Source: Paramacrobiotus richtersi
Taxonomy: Eukaryota; Tardigrada; Eutardigrada; Parachela; Macrobiotidae
Direction of reading: 5' to 3'
DNA: 24,990 nt
Assembly: GCA_034698045.1 (NCBI GenBank)
Contig: JAQGAU010000673.1
Span: 1-24,990, forward strand
Shown: positions 8,719-17,737 of the stretch, piece by piece
How positions within the stretch are numbered: the first letter of the stretch is position 1
Layout of the letters: each line of letters begins with the position of its first letter
The notes under the pieces: model-generated
Database searches by the model: none
Told to the model about the DNA's origin: nothing
Seen by the model: only the letters and a program-made list of their open reading frames with translations
Program-made: the position numbers and the translations under genes

Positions 8719-9855
8719 GTTTAGAGCCTATTTCCATTAAGAAAGGCGGTTCATCTTATTCTCCTACGTATAAACTGGCTTTTGAATCGTACGAATGTTC
8801 TGTTCAAGGTTTAGCTCATCTAACGTTTGAAGAAAGTGTCGCAGCTGTATTTTTACTAATTGATCATTTGCTTGAAACAGTTTTGATAAATTGTGCGGAA
8901 AACGATCGCGTGCGTATTCGACTGGAACAAGCTTCGCTTAGTCATCATATTTGGACGCCAGTGTTACCAAAATCACAAACCACTACCGAAAGAGTAATGC
9001 TGGAAGTTGCTAAAGTCCTGCAGAGTGCAGAGGAATTTCGGTTAGATAAGAGCTTTACCGTGTGGCTGCAGCATGCCAGCGTACCTCATGGCGGTTGTTT
9101 GACACCACGTGTGGCCAAAATGCTCAGAGCAAAGCTGGAGAGCAAACGGTGCGTTATTCAAATCAAAAATCGCCACCAGATCTGTATGGCCCGCGCACTG
9201 TGCGTGTCCAAAGCACTCGCAGATGGAAAAAACGCCTTATATAACAGGCTACGTAAAGCACGTCCTAGCCGGACAGGAAACGATGTGCAGACGAAACCCG
9301 CACGCGCGCTAATCCGCAAGGCCGGTTTGCCGGAGCGACCCTATTCCACGGAAGACCTGGCTGACTTTGCTGCCGCACTTCCGGGCTACAACATCATTGT
9401 TGTTGAAGTGGAACAGTTAAATAGCATTATATATACATCAGGACACGAACCCGGCTACAAGCCTCTGCTTCTTCTTCACCACAGCGATCACTTTGATGCC
9501 CTGACGAGTTTACCTGCCTGGTTTTCGAGAAGTTATTGGTGCTACGCTTGCAACAAAGGTTACGATCATCGCAATGAGCACCGCTTCGAATCCACCTGCC
9601 AGTTGTGTCTACGACAGGACTGCCTGAGCCCGGACAACGATTTCCAGCACTGTCACGCTTGCAATCGGACATTCCATGGCAACTCCTGTTTTGACGCTCA
9701 CAAGAATCAAAACCTGTGCAAAAAGTTTGTCGTTTGTACAGAGTGCGACCGGTTCGTCTCTATGGCAGAACGGACTAACGCTTCAAGGAACATGGTGCAC
9801 TGTCGAAGTGGAGAAGGCGCTAAGTCTAGGATACACCATCATTGCAATTGACGAG

Positions 9856-9907
9856 GTAGACTAGTGGCAACATAAGGTTTGGCTTATTCATGTCAACACC
9901 GTTTCAG
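9856..9907 (+). other. Intron 1 of polymerase copy
   Basis: 52 nt, donor GTAGAC, acceptor CGTTTCAG. Removing it joins two in-frame family-conserved blocks (…AIDE and IWHY…) and eliminates an in-frame TAG. Phase 0. Confidence 0.7.
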
Positions 9908-10279
9908 ATTTGGCATTATCCCGAAAGCCGAGAAATGCTGTTTGCGGAATACATTGATGTCTTTCTTAAGCTTAAGACGGAAGCAAGTGGATATCCTGGT
10001 GGCGTCACAACCGACGCAGCACGGCACCAGTACGTACTGGACTTTGCTGAAAAAGAAGGCGTCTTGTTGGACGAAACCAAAATTCAAAAAAATCCGGGAA
10101 TGCGGACCTTTGCCAAGCTCTGCCTAAATAGGTTCGCTGGTGTTCTTTCCCCAAATAAACGTCTTGAAATCGTTTGTTGCAGCTGGGGCCGCTTCGGCAT
10201 GCGTGACGAAAGGACCTCCACGGCTTTCGTTAAGAGCATTTCGGAGTTCCACCATTACTTGCTCTCTGGAAAATACGAC

Positions 10280-10334
10280 GTGAGTCAGTAACGAAATCAA
10301 ATGTTATACCTTACAAATGCGTTTACATTTTCAG
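10280..10334 (+). other. Intron 2 of polymerase copy
   Basis: 55 nt, donor GTGAGT, acceptor CATTTTCAG. Phase 0. Both sites match consensus well, and removal restores the reading frame between LSGKYD and VKTMDLFSEHV. Confidence 0.75.
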
Positions 10335-10975
10335 GTTAAAACTATGGATTTATTCTCTGAGCACGTTATGCAACTAACCTATGCCACCAAAGCAGAGTAC
10401 CTGAAACCAATTCGGAAAACTAACGTCGTCCTTGCCGCTTTCACGACGGCTTGCGCCCGACTACAACTCTACGACTCGATGCAGTTAGTCCAGGAAAAAT
10501 TGATTTATTTTGATACAGGTAAACAGCGCAGTCGTAATAAACATCAATGATGTTCAGTTTCTTTATTTCGGACTCAATAATCTACACATTATCCGACGAT
10601 CAGGCCGGTCTACCGACAGGTACCTGCCTTGGGGAGCTAGCCAGTGAGATGAAGGCCAACCAGCTCATAAAGGAAATCGTCTGCTTGGGCCCAAAATGTT
10701 ATGCATACGTTACAAACGATAACAAGCAAGTGGTACGCGTCAAAGGCTTCTCTCTTAACGGTCGTTCAAGGAAAAATCTGAATTTTGATCGCTTTGCGCA
10801 ATTGTTGAATGCACCTGACGAAAGCCTGACCGTGGACTATCCGTTTACATTTGAGAAAGAGGAGAAAGATTTTGTTATACGCTTGGTAGCGATTTCTGAA
10901 ACACTCCGACTAGTTTACGATAAACGTCGACTTTAAGAAAACTTTACCACTTTACCCTATGGCTATATGGACTTA

Positions 10976-12060
10976 CCTGACTCTGTGTAACTCGGTGATG
11001 TTAAATGCTTCAAATGCGGCGAACACTGCAATGATAAAAAACACAACTGCAACAACAGACCTGATGTCGCTTACCTTCACGTGGAACTGCATGCTTTCGG
11101 GTCCGGCTAAGCCCAGTGCACTCTGCCTACGCTGACTGCAGGATAGCTTAAATATCCAGCAGCTAGCGTAAGCCGGGTGCCCTAAGGGCTTTACTTTGTC
11201 ACTGTGAATAGAACAAGCAGCAAGTGAACAAGTACAAAATCTTGTAATGCAAGTAAAATAAAGCAGACACACTTGATCAAAATTAACAGTCAACTTTAAA
11301 ACTCCCAAAATTGTACGACGGACTATCAGGCAACAGTTTCGTCTCGCTCTTGCCGATTTTGAACTTATAGAACGGCAAAACAAACTACCGTGGAAAATAA
11401 CCAGTATAGCCTCCTTCAGGATCATTCCTTCCAGCTGGAACCACGCCTGCCCAGTTCGCCCAGAATCCCAGTGAATGGTCTTGACATTGTGAGCATTGTA
11501 GCGCACGCGCTTATTCAGGATCGGATATTTAAACTTTAGCCCGAGCTTGTCGAAATGGAAGGCGAATTTTCCTGGGACACTAACCAGCGCGTACGATCGG
11601 CCATCGCGTTTTGCCCGTCCGTTAAGGCGGTACTGGTAAACGATATCAGCGGGGAAACGAAGAACGTGCAGTCCAGGCTGCGCAGGCTAAGCTCCCGTTT
11701 CTAATTCTGCATCCGAATCGCTCTCTGGAAATTGCAACAACCGTTTCTGCAAGGATAACTTATGGTTATTGCGGAAATGAAGCAAAACAACCGTGTACCT
11801 TTCCGCATGGCACAGGAACGCTGTCCTCCGACTCAACATCGGTATCGACCTCCTCATCACTAATCTCAGGATATGTACGCACACGCTGCAAACGTAAAAT
11901 ATTTAAAGATGTTTGCTCAATGTGCATTAAGTTAACAATGTAATACCTTTCTTCCACGCTGGACGACCTTGTCCGCGTCTTCCGAGTCAGCGTCGTAGCC
12001 AGCGTCCGAAGCGTCTACCCAGGTTTTGGACTCTGTCGTCACCTGTAACAAAACGCTGCG
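10976..12060 (-). pseudogene. Unrecognised multi-exon gene, acidic N-terminus
   Basis: Read from 12050 down. An acceptor TTTTGTTACAG opens an acidic exon (ASDAGYDADSEDADK), then donor GTATTA with acceptor TTTGCAG, a second acidic exon (ISDEEVDTDVESED), then donor GTACAC with acceptor CTTGCAG, a third (LLQFPESDSDAELETGA) and a TAG at 11687-11689. The main body (about 11680-11390) is a well-ordered basic/aromatic domain containing GRSYALVSVPGKFAFHFDKL and VKTIHWDSGRTGQAWFQLEG. Near 11390 the frame shifts; further segments (FYKFKIGKSETKLLPDSP; later GHPAYASCWIFKLS) follow with more short introns. I do not know the family. Acidic runs before a globular domain suggest a nuclear protein, but that is a guess. 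The TAG and the frameshift suggest decay. It is convergent with the polymerase, and their 3' ends nearly touch. Confidence 0.45.
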
Positions 12061-12082
12061 TTATTTGTGCGACCAAAAAAAA

Positions 12083-12216
12083 TGCCCCTACCCCCCTCCA
12101 CCTTACGCTACCCTAAGCTCGCTACCCCTGAATTAGACCGCCCCTTTGTTTACCCTTATTTTCCCCCAAGGGTAGTATTTTTCCCCCTGGGGGTTTGGGG
12201 CGCTACCCTTTCCTTA
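12083..12216. repeat. C-rich, partly palindromic low-complexity block
   Basis: Repeated TACCC/GGGTA words and C runs. A perfect 7-bp inverted repeat TACCCTT/AAGGGTA (12151-12157, 12168-12174) is followed by CCCCCTGGGGG (12183-12193). The overlapping 71-codon Pro-rich frame is a by-product of this composition. Confidence 0.6.
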
Positions 12217-12504
12217 ATTCGACACCTTCATCATCATTATTTGGTAATCTCACAGTTTTCCTACGCAAATTCGTATGTCTGATTGTATTCTTTACTAACT
12301 ACTCGTATTTTCTTGCGCGGACATATGTGGAACTGTTGTCGGTACGAACTGATTTTATTCGAAACATATACACCCGAGACATCACCACATCAACAACCGA
12401 AATCAACCCAAAGCCATTTTCACACATTATCCGCGAAAACTTGCATTAAAACTTTACATGCAACAAATACCATCCTCGTAGATTCGGTACAGAATGGCTG
12501 GTCA
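12217..12504. other. No supported gene
   Basis: Overlapping short plus-strand frames without recognisable sequence; A/T- and C-rich. Confidence 0.4.
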
Positions 12505-12662
12505 GTTGTACACTAATCGTTGAACGGTACTGCATTGGTATCGGTACTGCAGTGAACGGAGTGAAGGTCGGGGACGACCGGTGCGGGAGATGTAGTCCAT
12601 GCGGGATTGTTTGACGGCGGGATCAGTTAAACTGTCGGTGCCGAGCAGGTTGTACCATGAGC
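12505..12662 (-). CDS. Putative exon, unknown protein
   Basis: On the minus strand, acceptor ATTCTCTTAATAG is followed directly by SWYNLLGTDSLTDPAVKQSR, then MDYISRTGRPRPSLR, open for about 50 codons to a TGA. The compact, non-repetitive composition and the good acceptor favour a true exon. The WYNLLG string recalls the end strand of some C2 domains, but that is too short to claim. It may belong to the same minus-strand gene as the exons at 13322-13459 and about 12985-13120. Confidence 0.35.
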
Positions 12663-12669
12663 CTATTAA

Positions 12670-12980
12670 GAGAATGCTGTAAAATTAGCGTGTCGCATCA
12701 GTGTAAGAAACCTATGCGACGAAATGCCAACTCAGTCAAGATATCGTATACCAATGTCAACAAGACTTTGCGCACTATACATACACGTTTTAGTCAGCCA
12801 GACGCTACAAAAGAAATTAATTACAAGTACAGTTTACAGGAAATGCCCAAATAAACAGGTTAATTTGTTAATACAGATGCTCTTAATTTGATTAGTAACT
12901 GTTTCGGGAGAGCAGGAGAAAAAAAGATGGATACTGACCGCATCAATGGACGGGACTTGCAATCACCCGCCGGAGGATTT
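12670..12980. other. No supported gene
   Basis: One 65-codon plus-strand frame (12657-12854, basic) overlaps the start of this stretch and shows no domain. Possibly intron of the minus-strand exon set on either side. Confidence 0.35.
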
Positions 12981-12984
12981 ATCA

Positions 12985-13120
12985 CGTCGGCAGTTCATCG
13001 TTTAAGCCGGAAGCTATCAATGTTCCATCCATGCTCCAAGCCAAATAAAACAGAGATCCTCTATGATAATTAATTCGACTATCCAGTACTTGGGCATCTG
13101 CGGCTGGTACTTCCGGTCGA
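12985..13120 (-). pseudogene. WD40-repeat-like fragment
   Basis: The minus frame reads NYHRGSLFYLAWSMDGTLIA, then SGLNDELPT and a stop. The pattern H-x-G-S-[LIV]-[FY]-x-[LV]-A-W-S-x-D-G-x-L-[IL]-A-S-G-x-N-D is the centre of a WD40 blade. The frame stops where the next strand should begin. An acceptor-like TATGTTCTAG lies upstream at about 13129. One blade alone does not identify the protein. Probably an exon of a broken or intron-split gene. Confidence 0.4.
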
Positions 13121-13321
13121 AGCGATCTAGAACATAAAGATGTACAGATAATTGATAGGCCATTGCACTTTAATGTGAAACGCATAAGCATAAAGTTGTA
13201 ATCAAAATCTGATGCATGCTATGTATTTCTACTACGCATATTTTGACTCGAAACTCTGGATGTCAAAATAACCATATTACCAGGGATATTATCAGTTTAT
13301 CAGGGATGCGATACCTTAAGT

Positions 13322-13459
13322 TCAGCTCTGTCGGATAGGCACAAAATCGTAAAGTTCTGGCATTGCTTCCCACAGCGTAATACGTCCCATTGGGATGAAA
13401 TGCATCGATTTGTCTTCCACCAGCTGAACCGGAACAAAGCGAAAACTATCCATTTCGAA
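13322..13459 (-). CDS. Putative terminal exon, unknown protein
   Basis: A strong minus-strand acceptor (CTTAGCGTCTTTCTTTGCAG) ends at 13460. The exon that follows is exactly 46 codons to a TGA (13322-13324): FEMDSFRFVPVQLVEDKSMH, then FIPMGRITLWEAMPELYDFV. The sequence is dense in conserved-looking residues (Trp, Pro, Met, aromatic). I do not recognise it. A GTGCCT at 13343 inside the exon could act as a donor leading to the WD40-like fragment below. The upstream exon is not visible: the gypsy element C Gag starts at about 13529, so an insertion may have separated it. Confidence 0.45.
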   Translation of the reverse strand, partial: FEMDSFRFVPVQLVEDKSMHFIPMGRITLWEAMPELYDFVPIRQS

Positions 13460-13528
13460 CTGCAAAGAAAGACGCTAAGAAAAAATTGACTAACAATATT
13501 TGATTACAAAGCATTCCTACATCAATGG

Positions 13529-14365
13529 ATGCAGATCCAGACCGAAAACGGTAGCCAGCGGCTGGCGATGACTAGCAAACCGAAGCGAGAGGACGAGACC
13601 TCGGAGAGCTTAACAGACTCGGACTTATTCATCCCAAGGTCCGCAAAGCCTACTCCGAAACCAAGTCCGTTCCGGATTAACCCGATATTAGTGCACGTGA
13701 TGATCAAACCTACCGAAAGCTCATCGTAAAAGTGATCAAACCAACTGAAAGCTCGTCGTCATCACCGCCAAAGGATAACAATTTCGTGCGAAACTATGTG
13801 ACCAACGGTAACGTACGACAACCGGATGTTTGTGCCTACGTATTGTCGGGCAGTAACATAATGGAGACCCGCACTAGAGGTGGCCCAATTTCTGAGCGAT
13901 CCTCACAGTTGCGCAGAACTCTACCGAATCCGCCGATCCCAACCCTGCAGGAAAGCAACATGGCTAACGCAGCAACCCAGTCGACAACGGCCCCAGCTCG
14001 TTAAAATCCAACGTGACTGGACAGCTACCACCAAGTGGCGGCAACATTCATTCGACATCGGCACCGTCTGGAGCTCCCACAATTACCCCAGCGGAACTGG
14101 AGGAAGCATCCCAACGAGCGTTCGAGCATGGAATCCGGGTCCGAGGGGAACAACCGCGCGAGGTTCTGGATGGAGAACTGCACACAGAGGCAGAAGGCAA
14201 CCGGAGATGCCGACGCGCACCTCCGCTATCAAATCAAGGTGCGCGCACGCAGAGGGACATTCGTGCAGCGAACCAGGGAAGACCAAACCCGAACGTGGAA
14301 ATGACAATGTTGGATCTCGGATGACAGCAAAATCCGCTGCACCCGATGAAACCACAGGCGCATAA
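13529..14365 (+). pseudogene. Element C: Gag N-terminal region, frameshifted
   Basis: Three successive plus frames form one disordered, Pro/Ser/Thr-rich region: 13529-13729 (frame 2), 13732-14004 (frame 1) and 14013-14324 (frame 3). A TGA at 14322-14324 separates the last from the capsid frame, which is in the same phase. At 13690-13760 an imperfect direct repeat encodes IKPTESSS twice and carries a frame change. Low-complexity basic N-termini are common in gypsy Gag proteins. I see no LTR or tRNA primer-binding site upstream. Confidence 0.6.
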
Positions 14366-15166
14366 TATGTACTACGCACAGGCATACCCAGTGCCAGCAC
14401 CGATGGACTTCCGGCCGCTCGCGGAAGCAATCATGGCATCACGACCGAGGTCGGACAAGGCCAAGACACCGATGTACACCGGCTCCAAGGATGAGATCGA
14501 CAGTTTCCTCATGAAGTATGAGATGGCCCCCGAAACCAATGGTTGGAATGACAACCGGAAATGCACCGAGTTGGCTACGGCATTGGAATATGAAGCGGGT
14601 GTGTGGTATAATTCCATACTCACCTCTCCCCAGAGACTAGCCACTTAAGAGGCATGGAAGGAAAGCTGAAGCTACGGTTCGAGGACCCGGGACGCGAAAC
14701 CAACGCCGCGCTTGAGCTGTCGAACCGTGAATATCAAAAGGAATTGGAGACAGTCGACGAGCACTATCAAGCGATGCAGACACTGCACCACCATTCTGGA
14801 TCGATACTTCCGGCCGACATCTTTGCTAGATACCTGGTCCGAGGACTTCGTACGGATCCTGATTTGTATCGATACATGCTTCTGAAGAAACCGACGACAG
14901 GAGAGGATTTTCTGGCCAAACTACACACGTTGGCGTCCTTCGAGCCGGAGAAAAGCAAACCAACCAGAAGTGGATCAGCGGTGACGTTCAGCCCTATGGC
15001 ACAGTACTTTCCAGAGGTTGATGAGCTAATTACTGCTGCGCAATACCCCGCGTACGCAGTGGCCAACCCGGGAAACGTGCAAAATGGTGTCATACGGGGA
15101 AATGAGAGGAAACCAAAAAGATGTATCTGGATGCCAAAAACCCCGATGCCAATATTTAATAGCTGA
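14346..15166 (+). pseudogene. Element C: Gag capsid domain (gypsy type)
   Basis: From 14346 (ATG, same phase as the upstream frame) the capsid starts: MYTGSKDEIDSFLMKYEMA, then NGWNDNRKCTELATALE and AGVWYNSIL. This is the hallmark of Ty3/gypsy Gag capsids (F-G-[DE]-I-x-x-F-L-x-x-Y-E ... N-[GW] ... L-x-x-x-L-x-x-x-A-x-x-W-[YF]). A TAA at about 14646-14648 and a one-base shift then move to 14654-15166, which carries the C-terminal capsid helices (AMQTLHHHSGSILPADIFAR, YLVRGLRTDPDLYRYML). It ends in a basic tail without an obvious zinc knuckle. No protease, RT or integrase follows, so the element is truncated after Gag. Confidence 0.75.
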
Positions 15167-15169
15167 TGT

Positions 15170-15379
15170 GTTCTGCTGTATAGATGATGAATATGGGACT
15201 ATTTCACGTAAACCAAAACAGCCTACAGGTTACTTTTATTCGAGAAATATACAAAGGTGAAGCCCCAACAGCAAAAACATAGAATTAACCTTTCAGTAGC
15301 TCATGGTGAAGGCAGTTAATTTGTTAACAAGTGACAAGAGCATCGATATCGCTTTACGGAATCTTTATCGCAAGTGTGG
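15170..15379. other. No supported gene
   Basis: AT-rich sequence following the truncated Gag C; it may contain the junction between elements C and B. Confidence 0.4.
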
Positions 15380-15552
15380 TTATCGTAATGGGAAATCTCT
15401 CATCTTTATCTTGTCCAAAGGATCCGCCTTTCTCTGACCCTTGTCCGCTTTTGCCATTAAATCAACCACATGACATGCCATCGGGAGCGTGATTGCAAGC
15501 TCCTGCGCAGCGACAATGCTCCAAAATTCTCCTCTCGAACCCCAAGGAAAAG
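15380..15552 (-). pseudogene. Unassigned coding-like fragment
   Basis: The minus frame gives EFWSIVAAQELAITLPMACH, then VVDLMAKADKGQRKADPLDK and a TAA at 15380-15382. Helical and coding-like, with no match that I know. It lies on the same strand and just downstream of element B, so it may be part of it. Confidence 0.25.
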
Positions 15553-15774
15553 TTTGACATAAAAATAATTATGCGTCGTTTGTGCTCATGAAATCTTATG
15601 CAAATTTATTACAAAATAAAGACAATTTTATTCGAGAACACCTATGAGCGCTTTGGTTAAATACGACGAGCAAATCTTGGCTGCTTTTCCTGTACGTAAT
15701 TTACGCTGCAGGCGGAATAATTCAGTGGGTAAGAAACTTCCGGTCCATAAAACCAAAACAAAACATCCGCGCGT

Positions 15775-16550
15775 TCACTTCAGGTCAACCTTCCATTGAA
15801 ACACCTCATACGGTTTTGGTGTACGTTTCGTCTTCGGCGGTTCTTCCGCAAACTTCTCGACAAGTTTCTCGATACGGTCTACTTCAACTAACTGCACAAC
15901 AGACTTCGGTTTATTCTTTTTCGCAGCATGATTACTGGCAGGAACTCCTTTCACATCCAGTACCATTTTCACATTTTCCATCCGAGTTAATGTAGTCTGC
16001 GTTATCCTCCTGCAACCCTTTTCCACAAGCGTTCAAACTGTAGTTCAAAAGCTCGTACAATTCTTCATCACTCAACGGCCATTCCTTCATCACTTTCTTC
16101 TTACTGCCACCTGGGAATAAACGTTCGGTTCTCGGACAATTTCACGGTTGACTGTCTTCCAGTACGCTTTGTGGTTGTGCAAACCCGCTGTGACTGTCGA
16201 TGATCAACCTTGCTGCAAACAACAGGCGACATCCGGCTTTTTCCTCGTCAGCCATGTTGATACGTGTATGCTTGAACAATCCTTTCGCTGCACGCATAGC
16301 CACAAATTATTTCGCAAAATTCGGTCCTCTCCACGTATATTGACTCGTAAATGCTGTGGGATCTGGGTATTAATACAAATTAACTGCGACATCTTGGCTA
16401 CATCCGATGTGTAGATTTCGTTGTTTCTCACATTCACATGGAGAAAGAAAACACATCATTCAATCTTTTCCAAGTATACTTGACATCTTCATCGATCTTC
16501 ACATCTCTGCTCAAATCAATAAATTCCTTCTCCGTCAAGTTACTGATCAT
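15775..16550 (-). pseudogene. Element B: downstream remnants after the capsid-like part
   Basis: Read from 16550 down. The frame continues after a TAG (16557-16559) as TMISNLTEKEFIDLSRDVKI ... YTWKRLNDVFS, then meets TGA near 16440. The second frame, 16437-16204, runs to a Cys-containing segment (LWLCVQRKDC, ACCLQQG) and a stop, then a basic segment with HNHKAYWKTVN that could be a ruined zinc knuckle. After another shift comes KKKVMKEWPLSDEELYELLN. The last frame, 16026-15775, is 83 codons, basic, ending PKPYEVFQWKVDLK. Several stops and shifts make this end of element B clearly decayed, unlike its long 5' frame. Confidence 0.4.
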
Positions 16551-16556
16551 TGTTCG

Positions 16557-17369
16557 CTAGAGTAACTCGTTGTATTCGGTCATCATGTGCATCGAATCTG
16601 CGATGGATTGTGATCCCCGCATGCTTGGAAAATTACTCGCGAACTCTTTTACTTCGGCTAGTGTATATGGTCGAGACAAAACTTCTTCACTCAGATACGG
16701 TCCATTGGGTTTTATTTGAAAACGATTCGGCGGAGAAGTAAGATCCTCATTCTGATGCTTTAACTTATTCTGTCCAGGTTTCGAAGTAGAAATCGTCGCA
16801 CGAATCTTTCCACCGTCGCGTGATACAATTCTCTCCATGAATGTCGATGATCGATCTAATCGCAAAATATTGTTGGTCATCCTGCCCTTTGCGTTCATCA
16901 GCTTCACGAGACTACTTCTGTTAGTCGTATCCCGCAAATCTCCGGGACGTGAAGGATTCGATCCAAGTCGTGTAGCCGCGTACGCAAAATCCAACATTCT
17001 CCAGTGCGAGGAATCCACCGTACCTTCGTGCTGTTCTTCAGTAGCAGTCTTGTACGCTTGCAAATTCCCGCGTAGAGCCATTTGGCAAGGTTTCTGCAGT
17101 CCTTCCACTGTCGCTGGGGTAATTCCTTGGCACTTCAAACGTTTCTGAGGCCAACACGAAATACACAAGATACATTCTTTCGTGTACTCCTTCTTCGGAT
17201 CAGGTTTATGCTCCTTCTTTGACATTTCGAAGGAAAATCGTTTTATTCTTGCATAAAACCGAAATGATAAATTGTATACAATTTCTCCACAATTTTGCTG
17301 ATTATTCTTCAAACTGACTGACGAGCTGATTTTGTTTACCGCAATGGGTGCACTTGCTCCACGTGGCAC
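16557..17369 (-). pseudogene. Element B: capsid-like ORF, 270 codons
   Basis: The N-terminal part has a Cys-rich cluster (ECILCISCWPQKRLKC), a Gly/Pro/Arg region and a basic linker. The C-terminal ~50 residues read PNGPYLSEEVLSRPYTLAEV, then KEFASNFPSMRGSQSIADSM and HMMTEYNELL, followed by a TAG and then the next helix in the same frame. An Ala-Glu-Val-[KR]-x-Phe-x-x-x-Phe-Pro block, a multi-helix region and a basic Cys tail downstream resemble retroviral or retrotransposon capsid N-termini. This is by eye and not decisive. The listed 5' end is a GTG after an in-frame TAA, so the natural start is unknown. Possibly a Gag separate from the Lys/Glu-rich frame upstream. Confidence 0.4.
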
Positions 17370-17737
17370 TGATTATACATTTTCACCGAGTGAACTGAGC
17401 CGTAATGTTGTTTTGACGAATCACAATGTTGTAGTCCCAATCGATCAAACAACCGGTTCTCTTCGTTAGTTTTTTATTTCCATCTTTCTCAACAAGTTTT
17501 CCAAAACAAAAGTATCCAATCCGTAAACACGAATAAAATGAAACATATGAACTCCATAAATGCAATGAAAAGAATATTAATAAGGGTTTTTTTTATTTGG
17601 TTTTCTATTTAATCTTTTTATTTGATTTTTTTCTCCAAAAATGCACAAATATAAGGAAAACACCGTTAACTGTCCATCCGGTAAATGCATCATTATTCAA
17701 AATACACTATGTACAAAAATCAACGGGCTTGTCTCCT
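17370..17737. other. AT-rich spacer between two element B frames
   Basis: Contains T- and A-rich runs (17580-17640) and no supported minus-strand coding. A plus-strand frame covering 17597-18376 is antisense to the 208-codon frame and is not counted. Confidence 0.5.

Larger units (their letters stand above)
8719..10990 (+). pseudogene. Family-B DNA polymerase (protein-primed type), internally deleted, spliced
   Basis: This is a replication polymerase of the DNA_pol_B_2 kind carried by Polinton/Maverick- and adintovirus-like elements of animals. An N-terminal region (8719-9500) ends in TERVMLEVAKVLQS-type helices and an ALPGYNI block. A Cys/His zinc-binding region follows (9538-9755). Near 9755-9785 the frame changes and the text jumps to the block just before the thumb-side IWHYPE motif. 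The 3'-5' exonuclease and palm motif A (SLYP) are absent, so it is far shorter than the usual >1,000 residues. Introns lie at 9856-9907 and 10280-10334 (good GT...AG). A third at 10519-10571 splits the catalytic YxDTDS motif and has a GG acceptor. NPGMRTFAKLCLNRF and VKGFSLN blocks are present. A TAA at 10934-10936 precedes the conserved tail FTTLPYGY. Not functional as it stands; Polinton origin is inferred. Confidence 0.75.

Noticed and set aside
8212..12060. A complete Polinton/Maverick element
   Set aside because: Apart from the polymerase I find no retroviral-type integrase, packaging ATPase, adenovirus-type protease or capsid, and no long terminal inverted repeats. The assignment is limited to the polymerase type.
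12067..12282. Pro-rich 71-codon protein
   Set aside because: Its composition follows from the C-rich repeat; no conserved pattern.
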